Shown here: positions 15,369-24,414 of the stretch, piece by piece
How positions within the stretch are numbered: position 1 is the first letter of the stretch
Layout: every line of letters begins with the position of its first letter
Assembly: GCF_026125825.1 (NCBI RefSeq)
Contig: NZ_JAHCKK010000041.1
Coordinates: forward strand, 1 to 37,149
Origin: Hydrogenophaga sp.
Lineage (GTDB): Bacteria > Pseudomonadota > Gammaproteobacteria > Burkholderiales > Burkholderiaceae_C
DNA length: 37,149 nucleotides
Direction: 5' to 3'
The notes under the pieces: generated by a model
Seen by the model: the letters and a program-made list of their open reading frames with translations, nothing else
The model's database searches: none
Told to the model about the DNA's origin: nothing
Translations under genes and position numbers: made by a program

Positions 15369-16376
15369 ATGTCAAAGGTCAAACCCGCACCGCTGCCGCC
15401 GGACACCGTGATCGGCGGTTACCGCATTGTCCGCAAGCTGGCGGCCGGCGGTTTTGGCGTGGTGTACCTGGCCGTGGACACGGAAGGGCAGCAGGTCGCC
15501 GTCAAGGAGTACCTGCCTTCTTCCCTGGCTTCTCGGGGCCCCGGCGAGCTCCTGCCGCAGGTGCAGCCGGAGAAGCTTTCGCTCTACCGGCTGGGCCTCA
15601 AGAGCTTCTTCGAAGAAGGCCGCGCCCTGGCCCAGATCTCCCACCAGTCGGTGGTGAGCGTGCTCAACTTCTTCCGCGAAAACGAGACGGTCTACATGGT
15701 CATGAACTTCCTGGAGGGCGCGTCCCTGCAGGAATTCATCATCACGGCGCGAGAGCTCAAGAAGCAGAAGGTGTTCCGCGAATCGACCATCCGCTCGCTG
15801 TACGACGAGGTGCTGCGCGGACTGCGCATCGTGCACCAGCACAAGATGCTGCACCTGGACATCAAGCCGGCCAACATCTTCGTGACCGACGACAACCGTT
15901 CGGTGCTGATCGACTTCGGCGCGGCGCGAGAGGTGCTGAGCAAGGAAGGCAACTTCATTCGCCCGATGTACACGCCCGGCTTCGCCGCGCCTGAGATGTA
16001 CCGGCGCGACTCGTCCATGGGCCCGTGGACCGACATCTACGCCATCGGCGCCTGCATCTACGCCAGCATGCAGGGCTACCCGCCCAACGACGCGCCCCAG
16101 CGCCTGGAGAAAGACCGCCTCTCGCTGGCGCTCTCGCGCCTGCGCGGGGTGTACTCCGACAACCTCATCGAGGTGGTCGAGTGGTGCATGTCGCTGGACC
16201 CGCTGTCTCGCCCGCAATCGGTGTTCGCACTGCAAAAAGAGCTGAGCCGCGAAACCGAGCGCAGCTACACCAAGCTCACCGTGGCTGAGAAGATGCGGCT
16301 GCAGTTCGACAACATCGTGTCGGACAACAAGAAGTCCCTGCGCAAGTCCACCAACGCCGCGACCAAGTTTCGATGA
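15369..16376 (+). CDS. Soluble Ser/Thr protein kinase (Hanks type)
   Basis: A 335-residue protein kinase with the domain occupying nearly its full length. The Gly-rich loop is LAAGGFGVVY (24-33), the ATP-anchoring Lys is K46 (VAVKEY), the catalytic loop is HLDIKPANI (162-170) with D164, K166 and N169, DFG is at 182-184, and APE is at 207-209. The catalytic loop has Leu instead of Arg before Asp (HLD), so it is a non-RD kinase and may not need activation-loop phosphorylation. No transmembrane or PASTA segment follows, so it is cytosolic. The ATG at 15369 is preferred to a TTG at 15315, which would add 18 unconserved residues and no ribosome site. It overlaps the PP2C gene by 4 nt, so the pair is coupled. 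Confidence 0.92.
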   Translation: MSKVKPAPLPPDTVIGGYRIVRKLAAGGFGVVYLAVDTEGQQVAVKEYLPSSLASRGPGELLPQVQPEKLSLYRLGLKSFFEEGRALAQISHQSVVSVLNFFRENETVYMVMNFLEGASLQEFIITARELKKQKVFRESTIRSLYDEVLRGLRIVHQHKMLHLDIKPANIFVTDDNRSVLIDFGAAREVLSKEGNFIRPMYTPGFAAPEMYRRDSSMGPWTDIYAIGACIYASMQGYPPNDAPQRLEKDRLSLALSRLRGVYSDNLIEVVEWCMSLDPLSRPQSVFALQKELSRETERSYTKLTVAEKMRLQFDNIVSDNKKSLRKSTNAATKFR

Positions 16377-17272
16377 AGTTCTCGGTCTACCAGATCAGTC
16401 GCCAGGGGGGCCGGGAGCGCAACGAAGACCGCATGGGCTATGCCTACACCCGGGAGTCGGGGCTGTTCGTGCTGGCCGACGGCATGGGCGGCCACCCCGA
16501 AGGCGCGATGGCGGCGCAGCTTGCGCTGCAGACCTTCTCGGCCTACTTCCAGAAAGCCGCCAACCCCACGGTGCGGGAGGTCCCGGAGTTCCTCTCCAGC
16601 GCCCTGATGGCGGCGCACCACCAGATCATCCGCTACGCCGCTGAAAAGGGCATGCTCGACACCCCGCGCACCACGCTGGTGGCTGCCGTGATGGAGCGCA
16701 ACCACGTGCACTGGGTGCACTGCGGCGATTCGCGCCTTTACGTCGTGCGCCACGGCGAGATGCTCACGCGCACACGCGACCACTCCTACATGGAGCAGCA
16801 GCAGCACCTGGGCCGCGCCACCGACCACATCAACCGCAACATCCTTTTCACCTGCCTGGGCTCACCCGCCAAGCCGGTGTTCGACCTCTCCGGCCCGGTC
16901 CACCTGATGCAGGGCGACCGCGTGCTGTTGTGCTCCGACGGCCTGTGGGGCACGGTCAGCGACGAGGAGATCACCTCCGAACTGTCCAAGCGGCCGCTGG
17001 AGCAGGCCGTGCCCGAGCTGGTGGAAATGGCGCTCAAGCGCGGCGGCCCGCGCTGCGACAACGTGACCGTGCTGGCCATGGAGTGGGAGACGGCCGACGA
17101 ATTCCAGTCCACCCGCGTCTCCACCGAAGACATCGACGACGGGGTGTTTGCTTCCACCATCCAGTCGGGCATCCCCGACCCTTCCATCGAAGACATGGAC
17201 GACGCGGCGATCGAACGCTCGATCGCCGAGATCAATGCCGCGATCCGCCGCACGGCGGAGCGCAATTCCTGA
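16373..17272 (+). CDS. PP2C-type Ser/Thr protein phosphatase
   Basis: A 299-residue PPM-family phosphatase. Metal-binding motifs are NEDR (17-20), LADGMGGH (34-41), HCGDSRLY (116-123), CSDGLWG (187-193) and RCDNVTVL (227-234). The last 60 residues are an acidic Asp/Glu-rich tail outside the catalytic domain. It should remove phosphates placed by the kinase encoded just upstream (ATGA overlap). Kinase/phosphatase pairs like PpkA/PppA control type VI secretion in some bacteria, but no such genes are here. The pair sits in front of rph-rdgB-hemW, so its targets are unknown. Confidence 0.94.
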   Translation: MKFSVYQISRQGGRERNEDRMGYAYTRESGLFVLADGMGGHPEGAMAAQLALQTFSAYFQKAANPTVREVPEFLSSALMAAHHQIIRYAAEKGMLDTPRTTLVAAVMERNHVHWVHCGDSRLYVVRHGEMLTRTRDHSYMEQQQHLGRATDHINRNILFTCLGSPAKPVFDLSGPVHLMQGDRVLLCSDGLWGTVSDEEITSELSKRPLEQAVPELVEMALKRGGPRCDNVTVLAMEWETADEFQSTRVSTEDIDDGVFASTIQSGIPDPSIEDMDDAAIERSIAEINAAIRRTAERNS

Positions 17273-17289
17273 ACTCCCGAGGTTTCCCC

Positions 17290-18021
17290 ATGAGCGACAT
17301 GACCCGACCCGGCCAACGGGCCGCAGATGCTTTGCGCCCGGTGCGCATCACCCGCCACTACACCATCCACGCCGAGGGCTCGGTGCTGATCGAGTTCGGC
17401 AACACCAAGGTGCTCTGTACGGCCTCGGTCGAGGAAAAAGTGCCCTCGCACAAGCGGGGAAGCGGCGAGGGCTGGCTGACGGCCGAATACGGCATGTTGC
17501 CGCGCGCCACCCATACCCGCAGCGACCGCGAAGCCGCCAAGGGCAAGCAGAGCGGGCGCACGCAGGAAATCCAGCGCCTCATTGGCCGTTCTCTGCGCGC
17601 CGTGTTCGACCTCAAGGCCCTGGGCGAGCGCACGATCTCGCTGGACTGCGACGTGATCCAGGCCGACGGCGGCACGCGCACCGCCAGCATCACCGGCGCC
17701 TACGTGGCCGCGCACGACGCGGTGGCCAAGCTGATGGCGCAGGGCAAGCTCCCTGTCTCGCCGATCCGCGACCAGGTGGCCGCGATCTCGGTCGGCATCC
17801 TTCGCGGCAAGGCGCTGCTCGACCTGGAGTACGTGGAAGACGCGGCCTGCGACACCGACATGAACGTCGTCATGACCGGTGCCGGGCATTTCGTGGAAGT
17901 GCAGGGCACGGCCGAGGGCGCGGCCTTCACCCGCAGTGAAATGAACGAGCTGCTGGCGTTGGCCGAAAAGGGCATCGGCGACCTCGTGGCGGCACAGCGC
18001 GAGGCCCTGGGGCTGGCATGA
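17290..18021 (+). CDS. rph: Ribonuclease PH
   Basis: A 243-residue phosphorolytic 3'-5' exoribonuclease that trims tRNA 3' ends. It shows the N-terminal [28 protein letters not shown], the RNA/phosphate-binding [32 protein letters not shown], and [17 protein letters not shown]. The C-terminus [24 protein letters not shown] is complete. The ATG at 17290 begins the conserved domain. It is 17 nt downstream of the phosphatase gene and overlaps rdgB by 4 nt (ATGA). Confidence 0.97.
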   Translation: MSDMTRPGQRAADALRPVRITRHYTIHAEGSVLIEFGNTKVLCTASVEEKVPSHKRGSGEGWLTAEYGMLPRATHTRSDREAAKGKQSGRTQEIQRLIGRSLRAVFDLKALGERTISLDCDVIQADGGTRTASITGAYVAAHDAVAKLMAQGKLPVSPIRDQVAAISVGILRGKALLDLEYVEDAACDTDMNVVMTGAGHFVEVQGTAEGAAFTRSEMNELLALAEKGIGDLVAAQREALGLA

Positions 18022-18641
18022 AGCTGGTGCTGGCGTCCAACAACCCTGGCAAGCTTGCCGAACTGCAGGCCCTGTTCGCGCCGCTGGGTGTGGAGTTGGT
18101 GCGCCAGGCCGATCTGAACATCCCCGAAGCGCCCGAGCCCCACCGCACCTTCATCGAGAACGCACTGGCCAAGGCGCGCCATGCGGCGCGCGCAAGCGGC
18201 CTGCCCGCGCTTGCCGATGACGCCGGTTTGTGCGTCGAGGCATTCGGTGGCCTGCCTGGGGTGGACACGGCGTACTACGCCACGCAATTCGGCTACGCCA
18301 AGGGCGACGACAACAACGTGCGGGCGCTGCTGGAGCAGATGGCCCACGTGACCGACCGCCGCGCCGCGCTCGTGAGCACCCTGGTGGCCCTGCGCAGCGC
18401 CGACGATCCCGAACCGCTCGTGGCCACGGGTCGCGCGCCCGGGCTGATCACCCAGGAGCCCATTGGCGACAAGGGTTTCGGCTTCGATCCAGTGATGTAC
18501 CTGCCCGAATTCGGCCGGACCTTCGCGCAGTTGCCCACCGAGGTGAAGAACGCGAACAGCCACCGGGGCCGCGCGGCGCGGCAGATGCTTGAACTCATGC
18601 GCGAGCGCTGGTTCTCGCCCGCGCCCTCGGAAACACCATGA
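18018..18641 (+). CDS. rdgB: dITP/XTP pyrophosphatase
   Basis: A 207-residue Ham1/RdgB enzyme that hydrolyses non-canonical purine triphosphates (dITP, XTP) to monophosphates and so protects DNA and RNA. Motifs are [12 protein letters not shown] near the N-terminus, [31 protein letters not shown] and the C-terminal [23 protein letters not shown] with [11 protein letters not shown]. It overlaps rph and hemW by 4 nt each (ATGA), consistent with coupled translation. Confidence 0.96.
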   Translation: MKLVLASNNPGKLAELQALFAPLGVELVRQADLNIPEAPEPHRTFIENALAKARHAARASGLPALADDAGLCVEAFGGLPGVDTAYYATQFGYAKGDDNNVRALLEQMAHVTDRRAALVSTLVALRSADDPEPLVATGRAPGLITQEPIGDKGFGFDPVMYLPEFGRTFAQLPTEVKNANSHRGRAARQMLELMRERWFSPAPSETP

Positions 18642-19915
18642 GCGAACCCACCGGCGTGCCGATGTCCTGGCCCGGCGGCCAGCCGGCCGCCGCAGGGCAG
18701 GGCGACCCGATCTGGAACGACGTGCGCCACTGGATGCGCCCGGGCACGCTGCAGCTGCAGAGCCTGCCCCCGCTGTCGCTGTACATCCACCTGCCCTGGT
18801 GTCTGAAGAAGTGCCCCTACTGCGACTTCAACTCGCACGAATGGAGTGCCACCGCCGCGCCCGGCGAGGCCCTGCCGGAGACCGCCTACCTCGAGGCCCT
18901 GCGCGCCGATCTTGCCGCCTCGCTGCCGCTGATCTGGGGTCGCACCGTGCACAGCGTGTTCATCGGCGGCGGCACGCCCAGCCTGTTCTCGCCTGCCGCC
19001 ATCGACCGCCTGCTGGGCGACGTGCGCGCCATGCTGCGGCTGGAGGCCGACGCCGAGATCACGCTGGAGGCCAACCCGGGCACCTTCGAGAAAGACCGCT
19101 TCCGCGCCTTCCGGGACGCGGGTGTCACGCGCCTGTCGATCGGCGTGCAGAGCTTCAACGACGCCCACCTCAAGGCCCTGGGCCGGGTGCACGACCGCGA
19201 GCAGGCCCTGGCGGCGGTGGAGGAGGCCGCACAGGCCTTCGACACCTTCAACCTGGACCTCATGTACGCGCTGCCGGGGCAGACCCTGGCCGACTGCGAG
19301 GCCGACGTGCGCACCGCGCTGTCGTTCGCGCCGCCACACATCTCCATTTACCACCTCACGCTCGAACCCAACACCTACTTCGCCAAGTACCCGCCTGCCC
19401 TGCCGCCGGAGGACGAGGCCTGGGACATGCTGGACCGCATCACCGAGCTCACCGCCGAAGCGGGCATGCAGCGCTACGAGGTCTCGGCCTACGCGCGCCA
19501 TGGGCATCGCTGCTGGCACAACCTCAACTACTGGCAGTTCGGGGACTACCTGGGCATCGGCGCTGGCGCGCACAGCAAGCTCAGCTTCGCGCACCGCGTC
19601 TCACGGCCAGTGCGTGTGCGCGAGCCTCGCCTGTACATGGAGCGCGCGCTGGCGGGCAACGCCGTGGTGAGTGCGGACGAGGTCTCGCGCAAGGCCTTGC
19701 CCTTCGAATTCATGCTCAACGCCCTGCGGCTCAAGGACGGCTTCACGCTGCTGCAGTTCATGGAGCGCACGGGCCTGCCGCTCTCCAGCATCGAACCAGC
19801 CCTGGCGCAGGCGCAGCACAAGGGGCTGATCGCGCGCGACGCGACCCGGGTGTGGCCGACCGAGCGCGGCTTCGACTTCCTGAGCGACCTGCAGGAACTG
19901 TTTCTGGCGGACTGA
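18638..19915 (+). CDS. hemW: Heme chaperone HemW (radical SAM, HemN-like)
   Basis: A 425-residue radical SAM protein. The [4Fe-4S] motif HLPWCLKKCPYCDF (51-64; C55, C59, C62) lacks the HemN features needed for coproporphyrinogen oxidase and matches HemW, which binds heme and delivers it to respiratory enzymes. FIGGGTPSLF, EANPGTFE, RLSIGVQSFND and GAGAHSKLS follow in order. An N-terminal extension of about 45 residues precedes the barrel. The start overlaps rdgB by 4 nt. It converges with the histidine kinase gene 14 nt away. Confidence 0.95.
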   Translation: MSEPTGVPMSWPGGQPAAAGQGDPIWNDVRHWMRPGTLQLQSLPPLSLYIHLPWCLKKCPYCDFNSHEWSATAAPGEALPETAYLEALRADLAASLPLIWGRTVHSVFIGGGTPSLFSPAAIDRLLGDVRAMLRLEADAEITLEANPGTFEKDRFRAFRDAGVTRLSIGVQSFNDAHLKALGRVHDREQALAAVEEAAQAFDTFNLDLMYALPGQTLADCEADVRTALSFAPPHISIYHLTLEPNTYFAKYPPALPPEDEAWDMLDRITELTAEAGMQRYEVSAYARHGHRCWHNLNYWQFGDYLGIGAGAHSKLSFAHRVSRPVRVREPRLYMERALAGNAVVSADEVSRKALPFEFMLNALRLKDGFTLLQFMERTGLPLSSIEPALAQAQHKGLIARDATRVWPTERGFDFLSDLQELFLAD

Positions 19916-19929
19916 AGCGCCGGATTTGC

Positions 19930-21333
19930 TCAGGCGCTGGCCGCGCTGGTCTGCAGGCTGAAGCCCACGCGCGTGACGCCGCCACTGGATTCGGCCGCCG
20001 GGAAACCGTCGTGCATGCGGGCGATGGCCGCCACGATGGACAGGCCCAGTCCATGGTGCGGCTTCTCCAGTTCGCAGCGCGCGGCGTCGGCGCGGAAGAA
20101 GCGGTCAAAAAGGCGCGGCAGGTGAGAGGCCTCGATCGACGGCCCGGTGTTTTCCACCCACAGGCGCGCACCACCCTGGGCCTCGGGCGCGATGCGCACG
20201 CACAGCGCGGAGCCCTGATCGGCATAGCGGATCGCGTTGCCCAGCAGGTTGGAGATCGCGCGCTTGATCAAGGGCGCATCCACCGACAGGTGGGCATCGC
20301 CCTCGATGGTCACGCGCAGCCCCCGTTCGTCCATCGGGGCTTCGTGGAACTCCACCACCTGCTGCACCAGCTCGGCCAGGCTCACCGGCGCGCTGCGGCG
20401 GGCCTTCACGCCACGGTCGGCCTGGGCCAGGAACAGCATGTCGTTGACGATGGCCGCCATGCGCTGCAGTTCCTCCAGGTTGGAGTGCAGCGTTTCCTCC
20501 AGCTCGGCCACGCTGCGCTCACGGCTGAGCGCCACCTCGGTCTGGCCGATCAGGTTGGCCAGCGGGGTGCGCAGCTCGTGCGCCACGTCGGCGTTGAAGC
20601 CTTCGAGCTGCACGTAGGTGCGCTCGACGCGGTGCATGAGGCCGTTGAACTGCTCGATCACCGGCTGCAGTTCTTCGGCCGGTTCGGGCAGCGAGATCCT
20701 CTGACCCAGACGCCGCGCGTCGATGGCCTTGGTCTGGGCGGCCAGGTCCAGCAGCGGGCGCAGGCTGCAGCGCACGCGCCAGAAGGTGCCCCAACCCACC
20801 AGGGCGCCACCGGCCAGCACGGCGCCGACCAGCAACAGGGCCATGCGGCGGGCGGTCTTGGCGTCCTGCGAACAATCCAGCACCACCTTGCCCTGCAGCA
20901 GGCCGCCGGATGCCGTCGGTACGGCGAAATCCATGCCGCGGGCGGTCGATTGGTTCACGTCAAAGGTGGGCGCCACATCCCGGTAGAACTCGCTTCCATC
21001 GGCACGCTTCATCTGCACGAAGGTGCCGGGGCGGCGCTCGGCCAGCCAGGCCATCTTCGCCTTGACCTCGGCCTCGCCACCCTGGGCGTACGCCTCGCGC
21101 GACACGTCCACCAGCACGGCACTGTAGTTGCGCAACTCTTCCTCGTGCTTGGCGATGAAGAGCATGGAGGTGGCGCCGTAGATGAAGGCCAGCAACACGC
21201 CCAGCCCGATCACGGTCTGCACGGCCAGCAGCAGCGAGAGGCGCCGGCCGATGGAGTAGGTGCAGGGCGTCGCGGCGGGCTTGTCGCCCACAAGCACCGG
21301 GGCTGCATCCAACAGGGTCGTCGAGGTGTTCAT
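19930..21333 (-). CDS. CusS/CopS-like sensor histidine kinase
   Basis: A 467-residue inner-membrane kinase. TM1 is about 32-54 and TM2 about 164-186, bounding a periplasmic sensor of about 110 residues. Then come HAMP (187-240), HisKA with H252 in ADVAHELRTPLANLIGQ, and HATPase_c with NLLGNAIRYAD and HHGLGLSIVAAIARMHDG. The layout resembles heavy-metal sensors (CusS/CopS), though the periplasmic loop has no obvious His/Met metal site; it has a single Cys (C154). The start at 21333 overlaps the regulator stop codon (ATGA). The signal sensed is unproven. Confidence 0.9.
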   Translation of the reverse strand: MNTSTTLLDAAPVLVGDKPAATPCTYSIGRRLSLLLAVQTVIGLGVLLAFIYGATSMLFIAKHEEELRNYSAVLVDVSREAYAQGGEAEVKAKMAWLAERRPGTFVQMKRADGSEFYRDVAPTFDVNQSTARGMDFAVPTASGGLLQGKVVLDCSQDAKTARRMALLLVGAVLAGGALVGWGTFWRVRCSLRPLLDLAAQTKAIDARRLGQRISLPEPAEELQPVIEQFNGLMHRVERTYVQLEGFNADVAHELRTPLANLIGQTEVALSRERSVAELEETLHSNLEELQRMAAIVNDMLFLAQADRGVKARRSAPVSLAELVQQVVEFHEAPMDERGLRVTIEGDAHLSVDAPLIKRAISNLLGNAIRYADQGSALCVRIAPEAQGGARLWVENTGPSIEASHLPRLFDRFFRADAARCELEKPHHGLGLSIVAAIARMHDGFPAAESSGGVTRVGFSLQTSAASA

Positions 21334-22013
21334 GTGCGTTCCTCCAGCACGTAGCCCATGCCGCGCACGTTGTGCAGCAGCTTGGGTTTGAAGGGGTCGT
21401 CCATTTTGGAGCGCAGGCGGCGCACCGCCACTTCGACGACGTTGGTGTCGGAGTCGAAATTCATGTCCCACACCTGCTCGGCGATGGTGGTGCGCGAGAG
21501 AATCTGCCCCTTGCGGCGCGCCAGCAGCGCCAGCAGAGAGAACTCCTTGGCCGTGAGGTCCAGCCGCTGTCCGGCGCGCCAGGCCTTGCGGCTGATCAGA
21601 TCCATCTCCAGGTCGCACACGGCCATGCGGGTGTTGGCGGCCTCGGCGACCGCAGCCGGGCCCCGGCGCAGCAGGGCGGCCACGCGGGCCAGCAGCTCGG
21701 AGAAGGCGAAGGGTTTGACGAGGTAGTCGTCCGCACCGGCCTGCAGGCCTTGCACCCGGTCTTCCACCCGGTCGCGTGCGGTGAGCATCAGCACCGGCGT
21801 GTTGCGCTTCTCGCGCAAAGCCGCGAGCACGCCGAAGCCATCGATGCCAGGCAGCATGATGTCCAGCACCAGCAGCTGGTAGTCGCCTTCGAGCGCGAGG
21901 TAGCGCCCCTCGATGCCGTCGCGGGCGACGTCCACGGTGTAGCCGGCCTCGGAGAGACCCCGCTTGACGTAGTCCGCCAGCTTGGATTCGTCTTCAATGA
22001 CCAGCACGCGCAT
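21330..22013 (-). CDS. OmpR/CusR-family response regulator
   Basis: A 227-residue regulator. The receiver has D51 as phospho-acceptor (LLVLDIMLPGIDG), acidic residues at 8-9 and K100 (YLVKPF). The C-terminal winged helix contains LTAKEFSLLALLARRKGQILSR and DTNVVEVAVRRLRSKMDDPF, typical of the CusR/CopR heavy-metal subgroup. It is the first gene of the two-component operon and is divergent from the DUF4148 gene. The ATTACG inverted repeat between them is a plausible binding site. Confidence 0.93.
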   Translation of the reverse strand: MRVLVIEDESKLADYVKRGLSEAGYTVDVARDGIEGRYLALEGDYQLLVLDIMLPGIDGFGVLAALREKRNTPVLMLTARDRVEDRVQGLQAGADDYLVKPFAFSELLARVAALLRRGPAAVAEAANTRMAVCDLEMDLISRKAWRAGQRLDLTAKEFSLLALLARRKGQILSRTTIAEQVWDMNFDSDTNVVEVAVRRLRSKMDDPFKPKLLHNVRGMGYVLEERT

Positions 22014-22106
22014 GGAAGGGGCTCTGTGACCGGGTGGAGGGACAACAAGACCCGCAAAAGGCCTTGCACGACACCGGATTGTCCCGGAATTGCCCGTTTT
22101 GCTGCA

Positions 22107-22122
22107 TTACGAATCCGTAATT
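22107..22122. promoter_or_regulatory. Inverted repeat ATTACG-N4-CGTAAT, candidate response-regulator box
   Basis: Perfect 6-bp arms lie in the 229-bp region between the divergent response regulator and DUF4148 genes. The AT-rich, dyad form and the location suggest the OmpR-type regulator's site, serving autoregulation and/or the DUF4148 gene. An AAAATGACA stretch at 22135-22143 resembles half a CusR box but lacks the second half. Confidence 0.45.
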
Positions 22123-22242
22123 CTCGCGTTCTGAAAATGACAGACCCGCTTTCTAAAGTCTCTCCTGTGCCGAATCCAAGGCGGCACAAACCTCCATCCA
22201 AATTTCCATCCCTCCATCCAACCTACCGCTCAAGGAAGCATC

Positions 22243-22692
22243 ATGAAACTCTCCACCCGTGTCCTTATCCCCCTCATGCTGACGGCTGTTGCCGGTGCCG
22301 CCATGGCCCAGGGCGCACCGCTGACCCGCGCTGAAGTGCAAGCCCAGGCCATCGCTGCCCGCGACGCCGGCCAGCTGCCTGACACCGACATCGTGAAATT
22401 CGAGGTCGCCACGGGCTCCAGCCTGAGCCGCAGCGAAGTTCGCGCGCAGGCCATCGCCGCCCGCGACGCCGGTCGCCTGGCCGACACGGATATCGTGAAG
22501 TTCGAGGTGCCCGCCGGTTTCGAGAAAACCCGCGCCCAAGTGGTGGCCGAGCTGCAGGAAGCCCAGCGCCTGGGCCTGGTGAATGAGCACGACGCCGCGT
22601 ATCCCGTGATCGCCACCGCGCAACAGGCTGAGCAAGTGCGCCAGGCCGGTCTGCGCGCCGTCGCCGGCACCACCGTCAGCCTGGGCCAGTGA
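22243..22692 (+). CDS. Secreted DUF4148 protein with internal repeats
   Basis: A 149-residue protein with a signal peptide of about 23 residues ([22 protein letters not shown]). The mature part has tandem DUF4148-type units: [28 protein letters not shown], then [28 protein letters not shown], then a diverged third unit [21 protein letters not shown]4148 proteins are abundant in Burkholderiales, are predicted periplasmic and have no established biochemical role. AAGGA seven nt before the ATG fixes the start. Divergent placement from a CusRS-like system suggests it is a target and may be metal- or envelope-stress-responsive (inference). Confidence 0.88.
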   Translation: MKLSTRVLIPLMLTAVAGAAMAQGAPLTRAEVQAQAIAARDAGQLPDTDIVKFEVATGSSLSRSEVRAQAIAARDAGRLADTDIVKFEVPAGFEKTRAQVVAELQEAQRLGLVNEHDAAYPVIATAQQAEQVRQAGLRAVAGTTVSLGQ

Positions 22693-22806
22693 AGGCAGCC
22701 CGCATGGCAAGGTGATCCGGCTGCCCCAACTGACCTTCCGGAGCGCCTTGCCAGGGTTGTCTTCCCCAACGCCACAGGAGTGATGCCGATGCGAATCGCG
22801 TTGTCC

Positions 22807-22855
22807 GAACCAGAAACAGCAACGGGCCCGATGGGCCCGTTGCTGTTTCTGGTTC
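22807..22855. terminator. Perfect 23-bp inverted repeat, bidirectional terminator-like hairpin
   Basis: Arms at 22807-22829 and 22833-22855 are exact reverse complements with a 3-nt centre (GAT). The inner part is GC-rich (CAACGGGCCC) and the outer part is A/T-mixed. It lies immediately 3' of the tRNA-Ser CCA on the minus strand and about 115 nt after the DUF4148 stop on the plus strand, so it probably terminates both. There is no long T-tract outside the stem, but the outer stem supplies GTTTCTGGTT if only the inner stem folds. Confidence 0.7.
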
Positions 22856-22943
22856 TGGCGGAGACTGTGAGATTCGAACTCACGGACCCTTGCGGGTCGG
22901 CAGTTTTCAAGACTGCTGGTTTAAACCGCTCACCCAAGTCTCC
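22856..22943 (-). tRNA. serT: tRNA-Ser(UGA)
   Basis: An 88-nt cloverleaf read on the minus strand: acceptor GGAGACT/AGTCTCC with discriminator G and encoded CCA; D-arm with GAGCGGTTTAAACC; anticodon stem GCAGT/ACTGC with loop CTTGAAA, anticodon TGA (plus-strand 22907-22909); long class II variable arm GACCCGCAAGGGTC; T-arm GTGAG-TTCGAAT-CTCAC. The long variable arm and the discriminator are those of serine tRNAs. It reads UCA and UCG/UCU by wobble depending on modification. Confidence 0.97.
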
Positions 22944-22964
22944 GGGAGCGATGTCGAGGAGGGG

Positions 22965-22970
22965 ATTTTA
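22965..22970 (-). promoter_or_regulatory. Possible -10 (TAAAAT) of tRNA-Ser
   Basis: On the minus strand TAAAAT lies 21 nt upstream of the mature tRNA 5' end, in the 42-nt gap after ureG, at the right distance for a short 5' leader. The -35 would fall in the ureG 3' end, where no good TTGACA-like hexamer is seen. Co-transcription with ureG is an alternative. Confidence 0.35.
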
Positions 22971-22985
22971 GCCTGCGCAGCGACT

Positions 22986-23666
22986 TCAGGCCGGCACAGG
23001 CTCCCGCCCTTCGCTGCGCAGCATGCCCCGGGTCTCGATGAAGCTCACCACCTCGTCCACGCCCGCCAGCGTCTTGAGGTTGGTCATCACCCAGGGGCGG
23101 CGTGCGGCATCGGGGCGCATGCGCGCGGTGTCTGCCTTCATCACCTCCAGGTCGGCGCCCACGTGTGGCGCCAGATCGGTCTTGTTGATGACGAAAAGAT
23201 CGCTCTTGGTGATGCCGGGGCCGCCTTTGCGCGGAATCTTCTCGCCCGCAGCCACGTCGATCACGTAGATCGTGAGGTCGCTGAGTTCGGGACTGAAGGT
23301 CGCCGCCAGGTTGTCGCCGCCGCTTTCGATGAAGACCACGTCGGCGTTCGGGAACTGGTCCAGCATGCGGTCAATGGCTTCCAGGTTGATCGAGGCGTCC
23401 TCGCGGATCGCGGTGTGCGGGCACCCCCCGGTCTCCACGCCCATGATGCGCTCGGCCGGCAGCGCGCCGCTCACGGTGAGCAGGCGCTGATCTTCCTTGG
23501 TGTAGATGTCGTTGGTGATGGCGATCAGGTCGTAGCGCTCGCGCATGGCCTTGCAGAGCATTTCCAGCAGCGTGGTCTTGCCCGAGCCGACGGGGCCACC
23601 GATGCCCACGCGCAGCGGGGGCAGGGTCTTGGTGCGGCCGGGGATGTGGTGCAGGGCGGTGGTCAT
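22986..23666 (-). CDS. ureG: Urease accessory GTPase UreG
   Basis: A 226-residue SIMIBI-class GTPase that powers nickel delivery to apo-urease with UreF and UreD (UreH). The P-loop is GPVGSGKTT (24-32), the nickel-binding CPH motif is C82-P83-H84, with [17 protein letters not shown] and the guanine-specificity motif NKTD ([12 protein letters not shown]). The start at 23666 gives a short N-terminus without the His-rich extension seen in some homologues; the longer frame to 23918 lies inside ureF. It is the last gene of the urease operon, 28 nt after ureF. Confidence 0.97.
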   Translation of the reverse strand: MTTALHHIPGRTKTLPPLRVGIGGPVGSGKTTLLEMLCKAMRERYDLIAITNDIYTKEDQRLLTVSGALPAERIMGVETGGCPHTAIREDASINLEAIDRMLDQFPNADVVFIESGGDNLAATFSPELSDLTIYVIDVAAGEKIPRKGGPGITKSDLFVINKTDLAPHVGADLEVMKADTARMRPDAARRPWVMTNLKTLAGVDEVVSFIETRGMLRSEGREPVPA

Positions 23667-23694
23667 GGCGATCTCCTTGTGTGGGGGCGCGTGC

Positions 23695-24414
23695 TCAGGA
23701 GCGGAACAGGCGAGAGTATTGCGTTTCGTGGCGCGCGGAAAGTATCGCCAGCATGGGGCTGAACGCCTGGCGGGCGTCGTCGCCCAAGCCCAGGGCGTGG
23801 TCCACCGCACCGGGGATCTGTTGTGCCAGCCGCGCGAGCATGCGTTGGCCCGAACTCTGGCCCAGCGGCACCGATTTGATGGCGGCCTGCACGAGATTCT
23901 CTGCCCAGCCGAAGGCATAACCCACCAGACTGTCGCGCACGCTGGCCTGTGCGCTCGCGGCGGCGCAGGCGCAGGCGACCGGGTAGGTGGGCGGGTCCAG
24001 GTCGGCTGCCTGCAGTTGCTCGAACACGCCCGCGCCCAGCTCGCCGAGCTGTCGCGCCCATTCCAGCAGCGAGCGGCCCATCTGCTCGCTCTGCAGCCGG
24101 AACTCCAGCGTCTCGCGGGTGTGAAGCACCCACTGATTCAGCGCGCGAACCCGGGGCAGGTCGCGGTGGCGCCAGGCAGGAATGGCTTGGGCCGCCACCG
24201 CCAGGTCGCTGCGCGCCAGGCCCAGGTGCAATTGGTCGGTGAGCCAGGCGCCAGCGCTGGCCTCGTCGCGCACCAGGCCTGCATCCACGGCGGCCTCCAG
24301 GCCCTCGGAATAGGAAAACCCACCCACCGGCAGCGCGGGCGAGGCCAGCCACAGGATCTGCAGCAGGCTGGCGGCCGAGCGCGCGGGCGCGCCGTCGGCT
24401 TCAACCGTGGTCAT
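23695..24414 (-). CDS. ureF: Urease accessory protein UreF
   Basis: A 239-residue helical chaperone that bridges UreD-urease and UreG. Typical features are [32 protein letters not shown] near the N-terminus and the C-terminal [40 protein letters not shown]. The ATG at 24414 is chosen since the upstream in-frame residues are His/Thr-rich shadow of the ureE tail; with this start ureF overlaps ureE by 14 nt. Confidence 0.95.
   Translation of the reverse strand: MTTVEADGAPARSAASLLQILWLASPALPVGGFSYSEGLEAAVDAGLVRDEASAGAWLTDQLHLGLARSDLAVAAQAIPAWRHRDLPRVRALNQWVLHTRETLEFRLQSEQMGRSLLEWARQLGELGAGVFEQLQAADLDPPTYPVACACAAASAQASVRDSLVGYAFGWAENLVQAAIKSVPLGQSSGQRMLARLAQQIPGAVDHALGLGDDARQAFSPMLAILSARHETQYSRLFRS

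Noticed and set aside
18638-19915. Annotation as coproporphyrinogen III oxidase HemN
   Set aside because: The motif CLKKCPYCDF and the length match HemW; the extra HemN features are absent.
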